A program made the position numbers and the translations under genes. Positions 1-5,270 of a stretch of DNA of 5,270 nt are shown here, piece after piece (positions within the stretch are counted from its first letter, which is position 1; the number at the start of each line of letters is the position of its first letter). The DNA lies in assembly GCA_015223015.1 (NCBI GenBank), contig JADFWK010000209.1, positions 1-5,270 of the forward strand, read 5' to 3'. The stretch comes from Pseudomonadota bacterium. GTDB lineage: Bacteria; Desulfobacterota; DSM-4660; Desulfatiglandales; B25-G16. The notes below the pieces were generated by a model. The model was not told the DNA's origin. It did not search any database and saw only the letters and a program-made list of their open reading frames with translations.

Positions 1-53
1 GTGTAACCAGCCCCCACGATGGCGTATTTGTCTCTCAGCTTCCTCAGACTCAT
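1..53 (-). CDS. Probable thiolase (acetyl-CoA acetyltransferase / SCP-x type), N-terminal fragment cut by window edge
   Basis: Only 17 complete codons are inside the window; they read MSLRKLRDKYAIVGAGYT (the last residue from two bases). The pattern D-K-x-A-I-V-G-x-G-x-T within the first 20 residues is the usual opening of thiolases of the lipid-transfer/SCP-x type, which cleave 3-ketoacyl-CoA (or run the reverse condensation) in the cytoplasm. The ATG at 53-51 is preceded by a full AAGGAGG Shine-Dalgarno, which supports a real start. It begins 22 bases after the stop of the broken SNase-like gene and lies on the same strand as the racemase and ligase, so it probably belongs to the same acyl-CoA unit. 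No catalytic Cys or His can be seen because the gene leaves the window. The family call rests on this short opening only. Confidence 0.68.
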   Translation of the reverse strand, partial: MSLRKLRDKYAIVGAGY

Positions 54-63
54 AAAGGAATTG

Positions 64-70
64 CCTCCTT
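64..70 (-). promoter_or_regulatory. Shine-Dalgarno of the thiolase start
   Basis: On the minus strand this reads AAGGAGG, a full match to the anti-Shine-Dalgarno core, ten bases ahead of the ATG at 53-51. It fixes the start of a gene of which only 17 codons are visible. It lies just after the TGA stop (78-76) of the preceding nuclease remnant. Confidence 0.8.
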
Positions 71-75
71 ATATC

Positions 76-573
76 TCACCTCTGAGCTAAGGCCCACATG
101 CCACGTTTGGCTTTCCTCGCCTCTTCCTCGATCTTCAAGTATGGCTCCAGGTCAAAACTCATTGGAGGTCTTCCACGGCAGACTTCCGCCAGTCCGGTGC
201 GAACCATTTCAAGATTGATGTTTTTACCTCTTAGGAACACCTCACCCAGCACGCGGTCATGTTGATCCAAACCATAGCCCTTGATCTCAACAACTCTATG
301 TAATATTACCTCACCCAGATATTCTTTGGCGCCTTGACTGTATATCTGTCCTTGGCTTCTCCCTGCCCTTGGAATTTCGGGAGTAATTATTCCGGCCAAC
401 CTGACCACCATGACAATGTCACTTCAGCCCAGGCACTGCTCATCGTACCCTTCAGCTTTTACGGTATTGCCATCATAGACCCTGGTGATTTTGAATTGGC
501 CTCCAGAGGAAATGGCTGGAGATATTAGAATCAAGGCGGCGAAGCAGGAAATTGTTTTTAGAGTTCTTTTCAT
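76..573 (-). pseudogene. Broken secreted SNase-like (thermonuclease family) gene with in-frame TGA
   Basis: Read from the ATG at 573-571 (GAGGA just upstream), the frame gives a signal peptide (MKRTLKTISCFAALILISPA, then ISSGG), then FKITRVYDGNTVKAEGYD, a TGA at 426-424 (codon 50), and continues in the same frame to a TGA at 78-76. The full length is 165 codons, normal for exported bacterial SNase-like proteins. Family marks are VYDGxT, VRLAGIxTPE, YGLDQHDRVLG, GKNINLEMVRTGLAEV and EEEARKAKRGMW. Against staphylococcal nuclease, Arg35, Glu43 and Arg87 have counterparts, but the calcium ligands Asp21 (GDT to GNT) and Asp40 (DTPE to ITPE) are both replaced. The stop lies in a stretch of about eight codons that looks inserted relative to family members I remember. 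An ATG at 411 could start a 111-residue product, but it would lack the secretion signal and first strand of the OB fold. I call it a recent, inactive pseudogene. A functional non-nuclease fragment is less likely. Confidence 0.75.
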
Positions 574-693
574 GGTCCTCTATGAACCGCGTGTCAAATC
601 TCTCACCATCGTTCAAAAGCGTTTACTCAACGGTATATTGGTTAGGCAACGTGTACATAATTACCTTTATCCGGCCATGCCCATTTTTTCAAG

Positions 694-734
694 GCCTGCC
701 CGCCATCGCTCTCGCTCAGGCGAGGCGGGCGGGC
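694..734. repeat. Strong G/C-rich hairpin between racemase and nuclease remnant
   Basis: Bases 694-709 pair with 720-734 to form a 15-bp stem: outer GCC/GGC, a T-G wobble, then GCCCGCC with GGCGGGC, a single bulged A at 705, and TCGC with GCGA, closed by a 10-base loop (710-719). The T-G pair becomes an A-C mismatch in minus-strand RNA. No T-run follows the stem on either strand, so it does not look like an intrinsic terminator. It resembles REP-like dispersed palindromes in being a G/C-rich stem isolated in A/T-richer intergenic DNA. The surrounding 574-808 stretch shows no gene. Confidence 0.7.
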
Positions 735-808
735 GATATCTATAGGCTTGGGAGGACGTGGACAACTACTCACTATGGTTTGTATCAACACTTTTGAACG
801 ATACCAAT

Positions 809-2032
809 TTATTCGTTCTTTTGATCAGATGGAAAGGCGATTATTCCATGTTTCTGCAACTCTTCTATTTCCCGGCCATGTATTCCTATCTCTTCGAGGA
901 TACTTACGGTGTGTTGACCAAGACCAGGGGCGGGAATCCTCTGCAGATCCACAGGTGTCTCAGAGAACTTTAATGCCGAGCCAAGTTGTTTGTAATGCCC
1001 GCAAAGAGGCTGGTAACCTTCAGAAATCATCTCCCGATGAAGTGCTTGAGGATCAGAAAGGGCCTCTGAAACGGTATTGACTGGAGAATAAAAACAATTA
1101 GCAGGGCCAAAAATCTCGTTCCACGCCTCCAGTGTCTTCTCACAAAAGATGTTTTTCATGGCCTCCTGAGCCTTTTGCTCCTTGTCAAGCGACACCTTTG
1201 TTGTTGTAATGCTCTCTTCGGCCTCAATGAAATCCGCCATCCCCAGCAATTGGAAAAGTCTTCTCTTGTATTTTGTCTCAAGCGCCGCAACTGCCAGTAA
1301 TTTGTGGTCCTTTGTTTCATAGATATTATAATTTGCTAAGCCCCCACAGAGCCTCTCACTTCCCCTCATGGGCTCTCGCTCCTCTCTCCATACGTAACGG
1401 GCAACATCAAATAGCAGGGAAAGAGCGCTGTCAAACATGGAGATATCCAGATGCTGCCCAGCCCCAGTCTGTCTCTTTGCCATGAGGGCAGAAAGGATTG
1501 CAATTGTTGCATAGAGTGCCGTGACTATATCGATAATTGGTACGCCTGGAATGACCGGTGGTCCCTCTGAAGATCCAGTCATATGAAGGATTCCTGAAGC
1601 TGCCAGGATATTGAGGTCATGTGCCACTTTGTCTTTGTAGGCCCCTGTATGGCCAAAGCTTGACATTGAGCAATAAACAACCCCGGGATTGATCCCTTTG
1701 ATATTCTTGTAATCTAAACCTAATCCTTTCATTGTCCCTGGCCTGAAGCCCTCGACCACACAATCACACTTTTTGGCGAGGTCCAAGAAGATATCTCTTC
1801 CTCTTTTGTGCTTCAGGTTTAGAGCCAGACTTCTCTTATTTCTGTTAAGCAGCAAAAACCTATATCCCACAGGTCCGATAGATGGATGTATCTGTCTTTC
1901 ATAATCACCTGCCGCGGGTTCCTCGACTTTAATGACGTCAGCCCCAAGATCGGCCAGAATCATGGTACAAAAGGGGCCCGGAATCAGGCGGGTCAAATCT
2001 AGAATTCGAATGCCTTTCAGAGGGAGATCCAT
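809..2032 (-). CDS. CaiB/BaiF-family protein, probable alpha-methylacyl-CoA racemase
   Basis: A 407-residue class III CoA-transferase-fold protein. The opening (LKGIRILDLTRLIPGPFCTMILAD, in part, residues 5-28), ADVIKVEEP (31-39), NRNKRSLALNLK (63-74) and VEGFRPGTM (93-101) are family hallmarks. Three residues match the catalytic set of Mycobacterium MCR (His126, Asp156, Glu241): His138 in VAHDLN, Asp168 in VPIIDIV with the same 30-residue spacing, and Glu252 in ALETKY. Asp168 also aligns with the catalytic Asp169 of formyl-CoA transferase, but His138 and Glu252 favour racemase. Such enzymes epimerise (2R)/(2S)-methylacyl-CoA so that branched chains can enter beta-oxidation. It is cytoplasmic. 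It is somewhat longer than typical racemases (about 360-390), so an acyl-CoA transferase role remains possible. The ATG sits five bases after AGGTG (2042-2038) and gives the canonical N-terminus. It lies 373 bases downstream of the acyl-CoA ligase on the same strand, with a palindromic repeat between them; the stop is TAA. Confidence 0.88.
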   Translation of the reverse strand: MDLPLKGIRILDLTRLIPGPFCTMILADLGADVIKVEEPAAGDYERQIHPSIGPVGYRFLLLNRNKRSLALNLKHKRGRDIFLDLAKKCDCVVEGFRPGTMKGLGLDYKNIKGINPGVVYCSMSSFGHTGAYKDKVAHDLNILAASGILHMTGSSEGPPVIPGVPIIDIVTALYATIAILSALMAKRQTGAGQHLDISMFDSALSLLFDVARYVWREEREPMRGSERLCGGLANYNIYETKDHKLLAVAALETKYKRRLFQLLGMADFIEAEESITTTKVSLDKEQKAQEAMKNIFCEKTLEAWNEIFGPANCFYSPVNTVSEALSDPQALHREMISEGYQPLCGHYKQLGSALKFSETPVDLQRIPAPGLGQHTVSILEEIGIHGREIEELQKHGIIAFPSDQKNE

Positions 2033-2045
2033 GGTTACACCTAAC

Positions 2046-2233
2046 CCGGAAAAACCGGAAGCACGAAATTCGAAACACGAAACAAATCCAAAATAATAAT
2101 GCTCAAATGTTCAAAACACTAAATCTAGGTCACTTGTGATATCCCTAGTTGTAGATTCAGTTTTGGTCATTTGAATTTTGAAAATTGAAAATTTGTTCCC
2201 CGACATGGTCGAGGCATTCGGATTTCGAAATTT
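2046..2233. repeat. Long imperfect palindromic A/T-rich intergenic repeat
   Basis: The element has nested inverted arms. The core is CAAATG-tt-CAAAAC-acta-AATCTA (2104-2127), which pairs with TAGATT-ca-GTTTTG-gt-CATTTG (2152-2173). Inside is CTAGG/CCTAG (2125-2129/2144-2148, competing with the end of the core arm). Outside, AACAAAT (2081-2087) faces ATTTGTT (2191-2197) and CGAAAT (2064-2069) faces ATTTCG (2222-2227). A small CCGG-AAAAA-CCGG unit (2046-2058) lies at the edge next to the racemase ribosome site. Word content such as repeated CGAAA/TTCGAAA and GGTCATTTGAATTTTG is, from memory, typical of dispersed palindromes in Desulfobacterota genomes. No coding capacity is evident. It probably folds in the transcript between ligase and racemase; function unknown. 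Confidence 0.65.
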
Positions 2234-2235
2234 AA

Positions 2236-2405
2236 CTTTCTGATTTTCATGGAGTGTTCCTAAGATGAAAATATTTTCTGCCAGAATAGGTACGAATCTT
2301 ATTCTTAAGGGACTGATATAACTTCAACTGTTAGCCTTTCGGTACCTAAAGCCATGATTGGAGCACGGTAGCCTGAAGGTCTATGGAGGGTAAGGGTTTC
2401 TTTTT
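2236..2405. other. Intergenic stretch with no recognised feature
   Basis: This is the rest of the 373-base gap between the ligase stop (TAG) and the palindromic repeat. I find no convincing ORF, tRNA-like fold or intrinsic terminator after the ligase. On the minus strand a TTGAAG followed 17 bases later by GAATAA is too weak to call as a promoter. The size of the gap leaves it open whether the racemase has its own promoter. Confidence 0.5.
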
Positions 2406-4091
2406 CTACTCTTTTCCTTCCAACACCTCTCCATAAGCCGATCTCATCACCTTTTTGTCAAATTTTCCAACGCTCGTCCGAGGTATTTGATCTACGAAGA
2501 CAAATTTATCCGGTATCCACCACTTCAATATCTTGCCCTCTTCCACATACTGTGTCATATGTTCCTTGAGTTCCGCCTCAGAGATTTTCCCTTTATATTC
2601 ATCTTTGGCCACTAACAGGACCACTGGACGTTCTCCCCATTTCTCCGATTGCGCCCCAAAAACTGCGACTTCCTGAACCTTTGGATGCATGTTTATCAGG
2701 TTCTCCAGTGTTAGACTGGAGATCCATTCTCCCCCACTCTTTATCACATCCTTGGAGCGGTCAATAATCAATACGCTCTCTTCTTCATCTATGGTAGCCA
2801 TATCCCCGCTATGCATCCAGCCATCTCGCCAGAGCTCTTTCGACTTCTCAAGATCCTTGTAATAACCCATAGTGAGCCAAGGGGCTCTGAGCACAATCTC
2901 CCCAACGGCTTTGCCGTCCTTTGGGACATCTTTTCCCTGCTCATCTACCACTCTCTGTTCCACAAATGGAGGTGCCATACCGGTCCCGCTGAGAAACTCT
3001 ATCTTTTTATCCTCGGACCAGCTAAACATGTGAGGTTTAAGATACTGTAAACCTACCTTTGTGTATACCTCTGTCATTCCCCACCCAGAGCAGACATCCA
3101 TGCCAAGTTCTTTTGCCTTTCTGGCAAGCATGGTGTTCAGTCGCATCCCCCCGCCTTCGTAGATAAGCCCCTTCAAATGTTCTGTGTATTGCTCAACATC
3201 CGGATGGGATATAATCATGTTCAGCATTGTAGCAACGCATGCCATATAACCGCCCTGCCCAGGCCTTTTTTCCTTTTTCAGCAATTCCAAAAACACCTTC
3301 GGATCAAATCTGCCGGGATATACCTGTTTACACCCAAGGAATGTGGCCATATATGGCACACCCCAGCCATGGGCGTGAAACATAGGCACCAGCTGTATGG
3401 TCAGGTCACGGCGCGGATCTAATCCTCTTTCCCCTGAAAAATTCTGAAGCATATGTGACCAGATAAGGGTATGCATTATATGTTGCCGATGGGTAAAAAA
3501 GGCCACCTTTGGATCCCCAGTTGTGCCAGTCGTGTTGCTTAATGATGCCACGGTATCCTCGTTGAGGTCGGGGTACTCATAGTGTGGCAATGCAGAGCGC
3601 AACAATTCTTCGTACTCTGCAATAGGATGTAACATTGTCTCCGGCAATTTTTCATCATCTGCAAGTACTATATAATGCTTGACTGTTTTCAGTTTGTCGG
3701 TGATTGACTCTATTATTGAAGTGAAATCTTTGTTAAAGATAAGGATATCATCCTCCACCCGGTTTATGAGATAGACCATCTGTTCCGGTGTGAGAAGTGG
3801 ATTTCCCATGTGCAGCATGGCGCCCATACAGGGCACAGCAAAATACATCTCAAGGAACCTGTGTGTATTCCATTCAAAGCAGATGACCTTCGAGCCTTTT
3901 TTTACACCAAAGCCCTTGAGCGCATCCGACAGGCGCTGACACCGTTCATAAAGCTGAGTATAATTCCCCCGAAAAAGGTCCCTATAGACAATCTCGCCCT
4001 CTGGTCGCATTCTTGCTGCGTGCTCCAATAAATGCTTTAAAATCAACTGGTAGTTATAGCCAACTTTTGGAAATTCTTGCTCTCGGGCCAT
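2406..4091 (-). CDS. AMP-forming fatty-acyl-CoA ligase (medium/long-chain acyl-CoA synthetase family)
   Basis: A 561-residue ANL-superfamily adenylating enzyme. It would activate a carboxylic acid to acyl-AMP and then acyl-CoA in the cytoplasm, the entry step of acid catabolism. Core motifs are in order: P-loop A3 LSNTTGTTGDPK (184-195), which fits the AMP-binding signature though with NTT for the usual YTS and Val196 for the usual Gly; PMFHAHGWG (236-244); A5 GWGMTE (336-341); A7 HSGD with Asp430; A8 hinge DRSKDVIKSGGEWIS (444-458); and A10 PRTSVGKFDKK (537-547) with the catalytic Lys543. The KWWIPDKFVFVDQIP segment before A10 is typical of AlkK-like medium-chain fatty-acyl-CoA synthetases. 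Full family length, no break. The ATG at 4091 has AAAGGAGA seven to eight bases ahead. It is first in the leftward unit, with the racemase and thiolase downstream. The substrate (fatty, branched or aryl-alkanoic acid) cannot be told from sequence alone. Confidence 0.93.
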   Translation of the reverse strand: MAREQEFPKVGYNYQLILKHLLEHAARMRPEGEIVYRDLFRGNYTQLYERCQRLSDALKGFGVKKGSKVICFEWNTHRFLEMYFAVPCMGAMLHMGNPLLTPEQMVYLINRVEDDILIFNKDFTSIIESITDKLKTVKHYIVLADDEKLPETMLHPIAEYEELLRSALPHYEYPDLNEDTVASLSNTTGTTGDPKVAFFTHRQHIMHTLIWSHMLQNFSGERGLDPRRDLTIQLVPMFHAHGWGVPYMATFLGCKQVYPGRFDPKVFLELLKKEKRPGQGGYMACVATMLNMIISHPDVEQYTEHLKGLIYEGGGMRLNTMLARKAKELGMDVCSGWGMTEVYTKVGLQYLKPHMFSWSEDKKIEFLSGTGMAPPFVEQRVVDEQGKDVPKDGKAVGEIVLRAPWLTMGYYKDLEKSKELWRDGWMHSGDMATIDEEESVLIIDRSKDVIKSGGEWISSLTLENLINMHPKVQEVAVFGAQSEKWGERPVVLLVAKDEYKGKISEAELKEHMTQYVEEGKILKWWIPDKFVFVDQIPRTSVGKFDKKVMRSAYGEVLEGKE

Positions 4092-4097
4092 CGCTTA

Positions 4098-4105
4098 TCT
4101 CCTTT
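4098..4105 (-). promoter_or_regulatory. Shine-Dalgarno of the acyl-CoA ligase
   Basis: The minus strand reads AAAGGAGA, with AGGAG seven bases before the ATG at 4091-4089. This strong site confirms the chosen start. Confidence 0.85.
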
Positions 4106-4157
4106 AGGATTCTATGATGATGTCTTCTGCCTAATCAAGCACGGGTTAACTCCTTGC

Positions 4158-4186
4158 GACTTAACAAAATCCCCTGCCTTTGTCAA
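4158..4186 (-). promoter_or_regulatory. Candidate sigma-70-type promoter of the leftward acyl-CoA unit
   Basis: On the minus strand there is a perfect TTGACA (4186-4181), a 17-base spacer ending in TGT (an extended -10 pattern), then TAAGTC (4163-4158), a poor -10 hexamer. Transcription would begin roughly 60 bases ahead of the ligase ATG. Two GTTAA words (GTTAAG near 4164 and GTTAAC near 4148) fall at and just after the -10, and could be part of an operator. The -35 is good and the -10 weak, so the call is tentative. Confidence 0.4.
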
Positions 4187-4213
4187 CAAACACCCCCTCT
4201 GCGGGCTCAAGCA

Positions 4214-4245
4214 CCCCTGAGTCCCGCATGGCGGGTTCGAAGGGG
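4214..4245. repeat. G/C-rich imperfect hairpin at the end of the flavoprotein remnant
   Basis: CCCGC-atg-GCGGG (4223-4235) forms a tight inner stem, with GA/TC and CCCCT/AGGGG (4214-4218/4241-4245) as further pairs around an internal loop. No T-run follows on the minus strand, so this is not a clear terminator. It sits about where the recognisable flavoprotein homology has faded and could mark a repeat insertion or a recombination end point. Confidence 0.45.
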
Positions 4246-4272
4246 AGCGGGCGAGAGAAAAAGCGGGAGGGT

Positions 4273-4416
4273 TTTGGAAATTACTAAAGCGTAACGGTTT
4301 TCATGGACACCGGCACAGCCTTGAGGCTCATTTCTGAACCCCGAACCCCCTCCACCTATAATCAGTACATCGCAACAGAAAATATCGAAATCTCTTAATG
4401 TCATCACAGTTCTCAA
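4273..4416 (-). pseudogene. Remnant of an FAD-dependent flavoprotein (SdhA/FrdA/NadB-like), N-terminal piece
   Basis: The minus-strand frame opens MTLRDFDIFCCDVLIIGGGGSGFR. DVLIIGGGGxGxR is the dinucleotide-binding beta-alpha-beta fingerprint at the start of succinate dehydrogenase/fumarate reductase-type and L-aspartate oxidase flavoproteins. About 20 residues later ALVISKT (around 4289-4271) matches the end of the second beta strand in such proteins (LLVSK). The Asp-to-Lys distance is 33 residues where about 30 is usual, and the linking helix is unlike the family, consistent with one or more small indels. After that, the frame runs into a G/C-rich palindrome and stops at 4207, so fewer than 70 of the several hundred residues of such an enzyme remain. 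The open frame can start at TTG 4416 or ATG 4404; there is no strong ribosome site. It sits about 115-180 bases ahead of the ligase on the same strand. I call it a degraded gene start, not a functional small protein. Confidence 0.6.
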
Positions 4417-4444
4417 GAAAGAGTAGTGGTTATTTCTTAGATTT

Positions 4445-4468
4445 GATGTGGTGGATCAAAGCCACATC
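4445..4468. promoter_or_regulatory. Perfect 7-bp inverted repeat, possible operator
   Basis: GATGTGG (4445-4451) and CCACATC (4462-4468) are perfect inverted copies with a 10-base spacer (17 bases centre to centre). It lies about 40 bases ahead of the -35 of the candidate promoter for the rightward CoA transferase, a usual place for an activator or repressor site. No regulator gene is in the window, so its role is inference; an RNA hairpin is the alternative. Confidence 0.35.
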
Positions 4469-4507
4469 CTCCAGAAGTGGATTCTTTGCTTAGCTGTCCG
4501 TTCCTCG

Positions 4508-4536
4508 TTGCCAGTATATCACAGGTATGCTAATAA
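4508..4536 (+). promoter_or_regulatory. Candidate sigma-70-type promoter of the rightward CoA transferase
   Basis: TTGCCA (4508-4513, five of six to consensus) is followed by a 17-base spacer ending in TGC, an extended -10 pattern, and then TAATAA (4531-4536). Predicted transcription start is near 4543, giving a leader of about 60 bases with A/T-rich sequence. It is the best promoter-like match in the window. Confidence 0.5.
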
Positions 4537-4591
4537 AAATAAAGTGCTTTTTCAGAGATTTCTCGTACGGATGATCTTTTCTAAAAGGCCC

Positions 4592-4596
4592 AAGGG
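4592..4596 (+). promoter_or_regulatory. Shine-Dalgarno of the CoA transferase
   Basis: AAGGG lies five bases ahead of the ATG at 4602-4604. An in-frame TGA at 4572-4574 and the lack of any other usual start codon in between leave this ATG as the only reasonable start. Confidence 0.6.
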
Positions 4597-4601
4597 TACT
4601 G

Positions 4602-5270
4602 ATGAAAAACATCAAACCAGACGACATTGCTGAGATCATTGGCCCTCAGGCGAAAATTGGCATTGGAAACGCCTGTGCCGAACCACAAACACTCATTGAT
4701 AGTCTCATAAAAAACAGAGATAGCCTTGAGGCAATAGAGATCTACGGAATGATTCACTACTGGACTGAGCGATTCGTTCAACACAATCTCGGGGAACGAT
4801 TCAGATTGAAGGTCTTTATGGTGGATAGGTTTAGCTTAGATGGAATAAAAAAGGGTTACACAGAGTATATCCCGTGCCGCTACTCCGAGATCCCCGAACT
4901 ATTCCTTAAGGGCCTCATCCCCCTTGACGTGGCCCTTATTTCCATCTCACCTCCCAATGCAAGGGGAAATTGTAGTTTTGGAGTCTCTTCGGATTTTACC
5001 ACGGCCATGGCTAAAACTGCCAAAACGGTTATCGCCGAAATAAACCATCAGATGCCCTGGGTATTCGGAGACAATCTCATAAAGATGCACGAGATCGACT
5101 ACATCCTTGAGACAGACCGGCCCCTCCCCCAGGTGTATCCTGAAGAGTTAACCGAACAAGACCGGCAGATAGGAGGACATGTCAGTCAACTCATTGAGGA
5201 TGGGGCTACTATTCAGATCGGTCTAGGAAGGCTGAGCGAGGCTGTTTTGACATCTCTCTCCGAGAAAAGA
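4602..5270 (+). CDS. Acetyl-CoA hydrolase/transferase-family CoA transferase (4-hydroxybutyrate CoA-transferase-like), 3' end outside window
   Basis: 223 codons are present with no stop. The protein opens MKNIKPDDIAEIIGPQAKIG, then GIGNACAEPQTLIDSL (20-35), which fits the N-terminal domain of the cat1/AbfT type of CoA transferase. ISPPNARGNCSFGVSSDF (115-132), VIAEINHQMPWVFGDN (143-158), IDYILETDRPLP (165-176) and the start of the second domain, IGGHVSQLIEDGATIQIGLG (190-209), are in the family order. These cytoplasmic enzymes move CoA between an acyl-CoA and acetate or another acid through a glutamyl-CoA intermediate. The catalytic Glu (normally in a HTEM/HSEM-like motif shortly after this point) lies just beyond the window, so activity cannot be checked. 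GLGRLSEAV stands where GIGAIPDAV is common, a modest deviation. Full family length is about 430 residues, so about half is visible. It is transcribed away from the ligase unit and may supply or unload CoA esters for it. Confidence 0.9.
   Translation, partial: MKNIKPDDIAEIIGPQAKIGIGNACAEPQTLIDSLIKNRDSLEAIEIYGMIHYWTERFVQHNLGERFRLKVFMVDRFSLDGIKKGYTEYIPCRYSEIPELFLKGLIPLDVALISISPPNARGNCSFGVSSDFTTAMAKTAKTVIAEINHQMPWVFGDNLIKMHEIDYILETDRPLPQVYPEELTEQDRQIGGHVSQLIEDGATIQIGLGRLSEAVLTSLSEKR

Noticed and set aside
76..411. A separate 111-residue protein starting at ATG 411
   Set aside because: It would begin in the middle of the SNase OB fold without the signal peptide, and the same frame upstream of the TGA carries clear family sequence; there is no good ribosome site before 411.
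412..426. Possible selenocysteine at the in-frame TGA of the SNase-like gene
   Set aside because: Selenoproteins are common in anaerobic Desulfobacterota, but the family has no conserved Cys at this place, the following hairpin (TGACATTGTCA) is too short and near to be a convincing SECIS, and the catalytic ligands are lost, so simple pseudogenisation is more likely.
694..734. Intrinsic terminator after the racemase
   Set aside because: Strong stem, but no T-run follows it on the minus strand (the next bases include a run of A) or on the plus strand.
334..1080. Plus-strand open frames of 64-110 codons across the nuclease remnant and the racemase 3' end
   Set aside because: They overlap well-supported minus-strand coding sequence, show no family motifs and lack ribosome sites; they are shadow frames.
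2046..2235. CRISPR-like array
   Set aside because: The repeated words are inverted arms around one centre and short A/T-rich words, not regularly spaced direct repeats with unique spacers.
2167..2250. Small minus-strand ORF starting near 2250 in the ligase-racemase gap
   Set aside because: Its codons come entirely from the palindromic repeat, it has low-complexity content and no ribosome site, and it matches nothing I recognise.
4222..4260. tRNA-like T-arm (GCGGGTTCGAA)
   Set aside because: The T-loop-like words are present, but no acceptor stem, D-arm or anticodon arm can be built around them; they belong to an imperfect palindrome.

Overview
The window looks like a piece of an anaerobic bacterial chromosome, most probably from the Desulfobacterota (former Deltaproteobacteria). 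That placement is inference, not proof. It rests on the style of the acyl-CoA genes, the type of SNase-like gene, and an A/T-rich palindromic intergenic repeat of a kind I associate with that group. All coding regions fit the standard genetic code with good Shine-Dalgarno sites.

The layout is two divergent units. Leftward (minus strand, read from 4091 down to 1) come an AMP-forming fatty-acyl-CoA ligase (2406-4091), a CaiB/BaiF-family protein with the residues of an alpha-methylacyl-CoA racemase (809-2032), a broken secreted SNase-like nuclease gene (76-573), and the first 17 codons of a probable thiolase (1-53, cut by the window edge). Rightward, an acetyl-CoA hydrolase/transferase-family CoA transferase starts at 4602 and runs off the end. 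The roughly 510 bases between the divergent genes hold a decayed FAD-flavoprotein start (about 4273-4416), a G/C-rich imperfect hairpin and a candidate promoter for each direction.

The intact genes make biochemical sense together. The ligase activates a free acid to its CoA ester, the racemase would turn a 2-methyl-branched acyl-CoA into the stereoisomer accepted by beta-oxidation, the thiolase would do the thiolytic cleavage, and the CoA transferase would exchange CoA between acyl and small acids. This suggests catabolism of fatty or branched acids, but the actual substrate cannot be read from the sequence.

I do not see an undescribed system here. The points most worth a second look are the SNase-like gene, which has lost both calcium-ligand aspartates and carries an in-frame TGA yet otherwise reads through in frame; the flavoprotein remnant next to the ligase; the long imperfect palindrome between ligase and racemase; and a strong 15-bp G/C hairpin between racemase and nuclease remnant.
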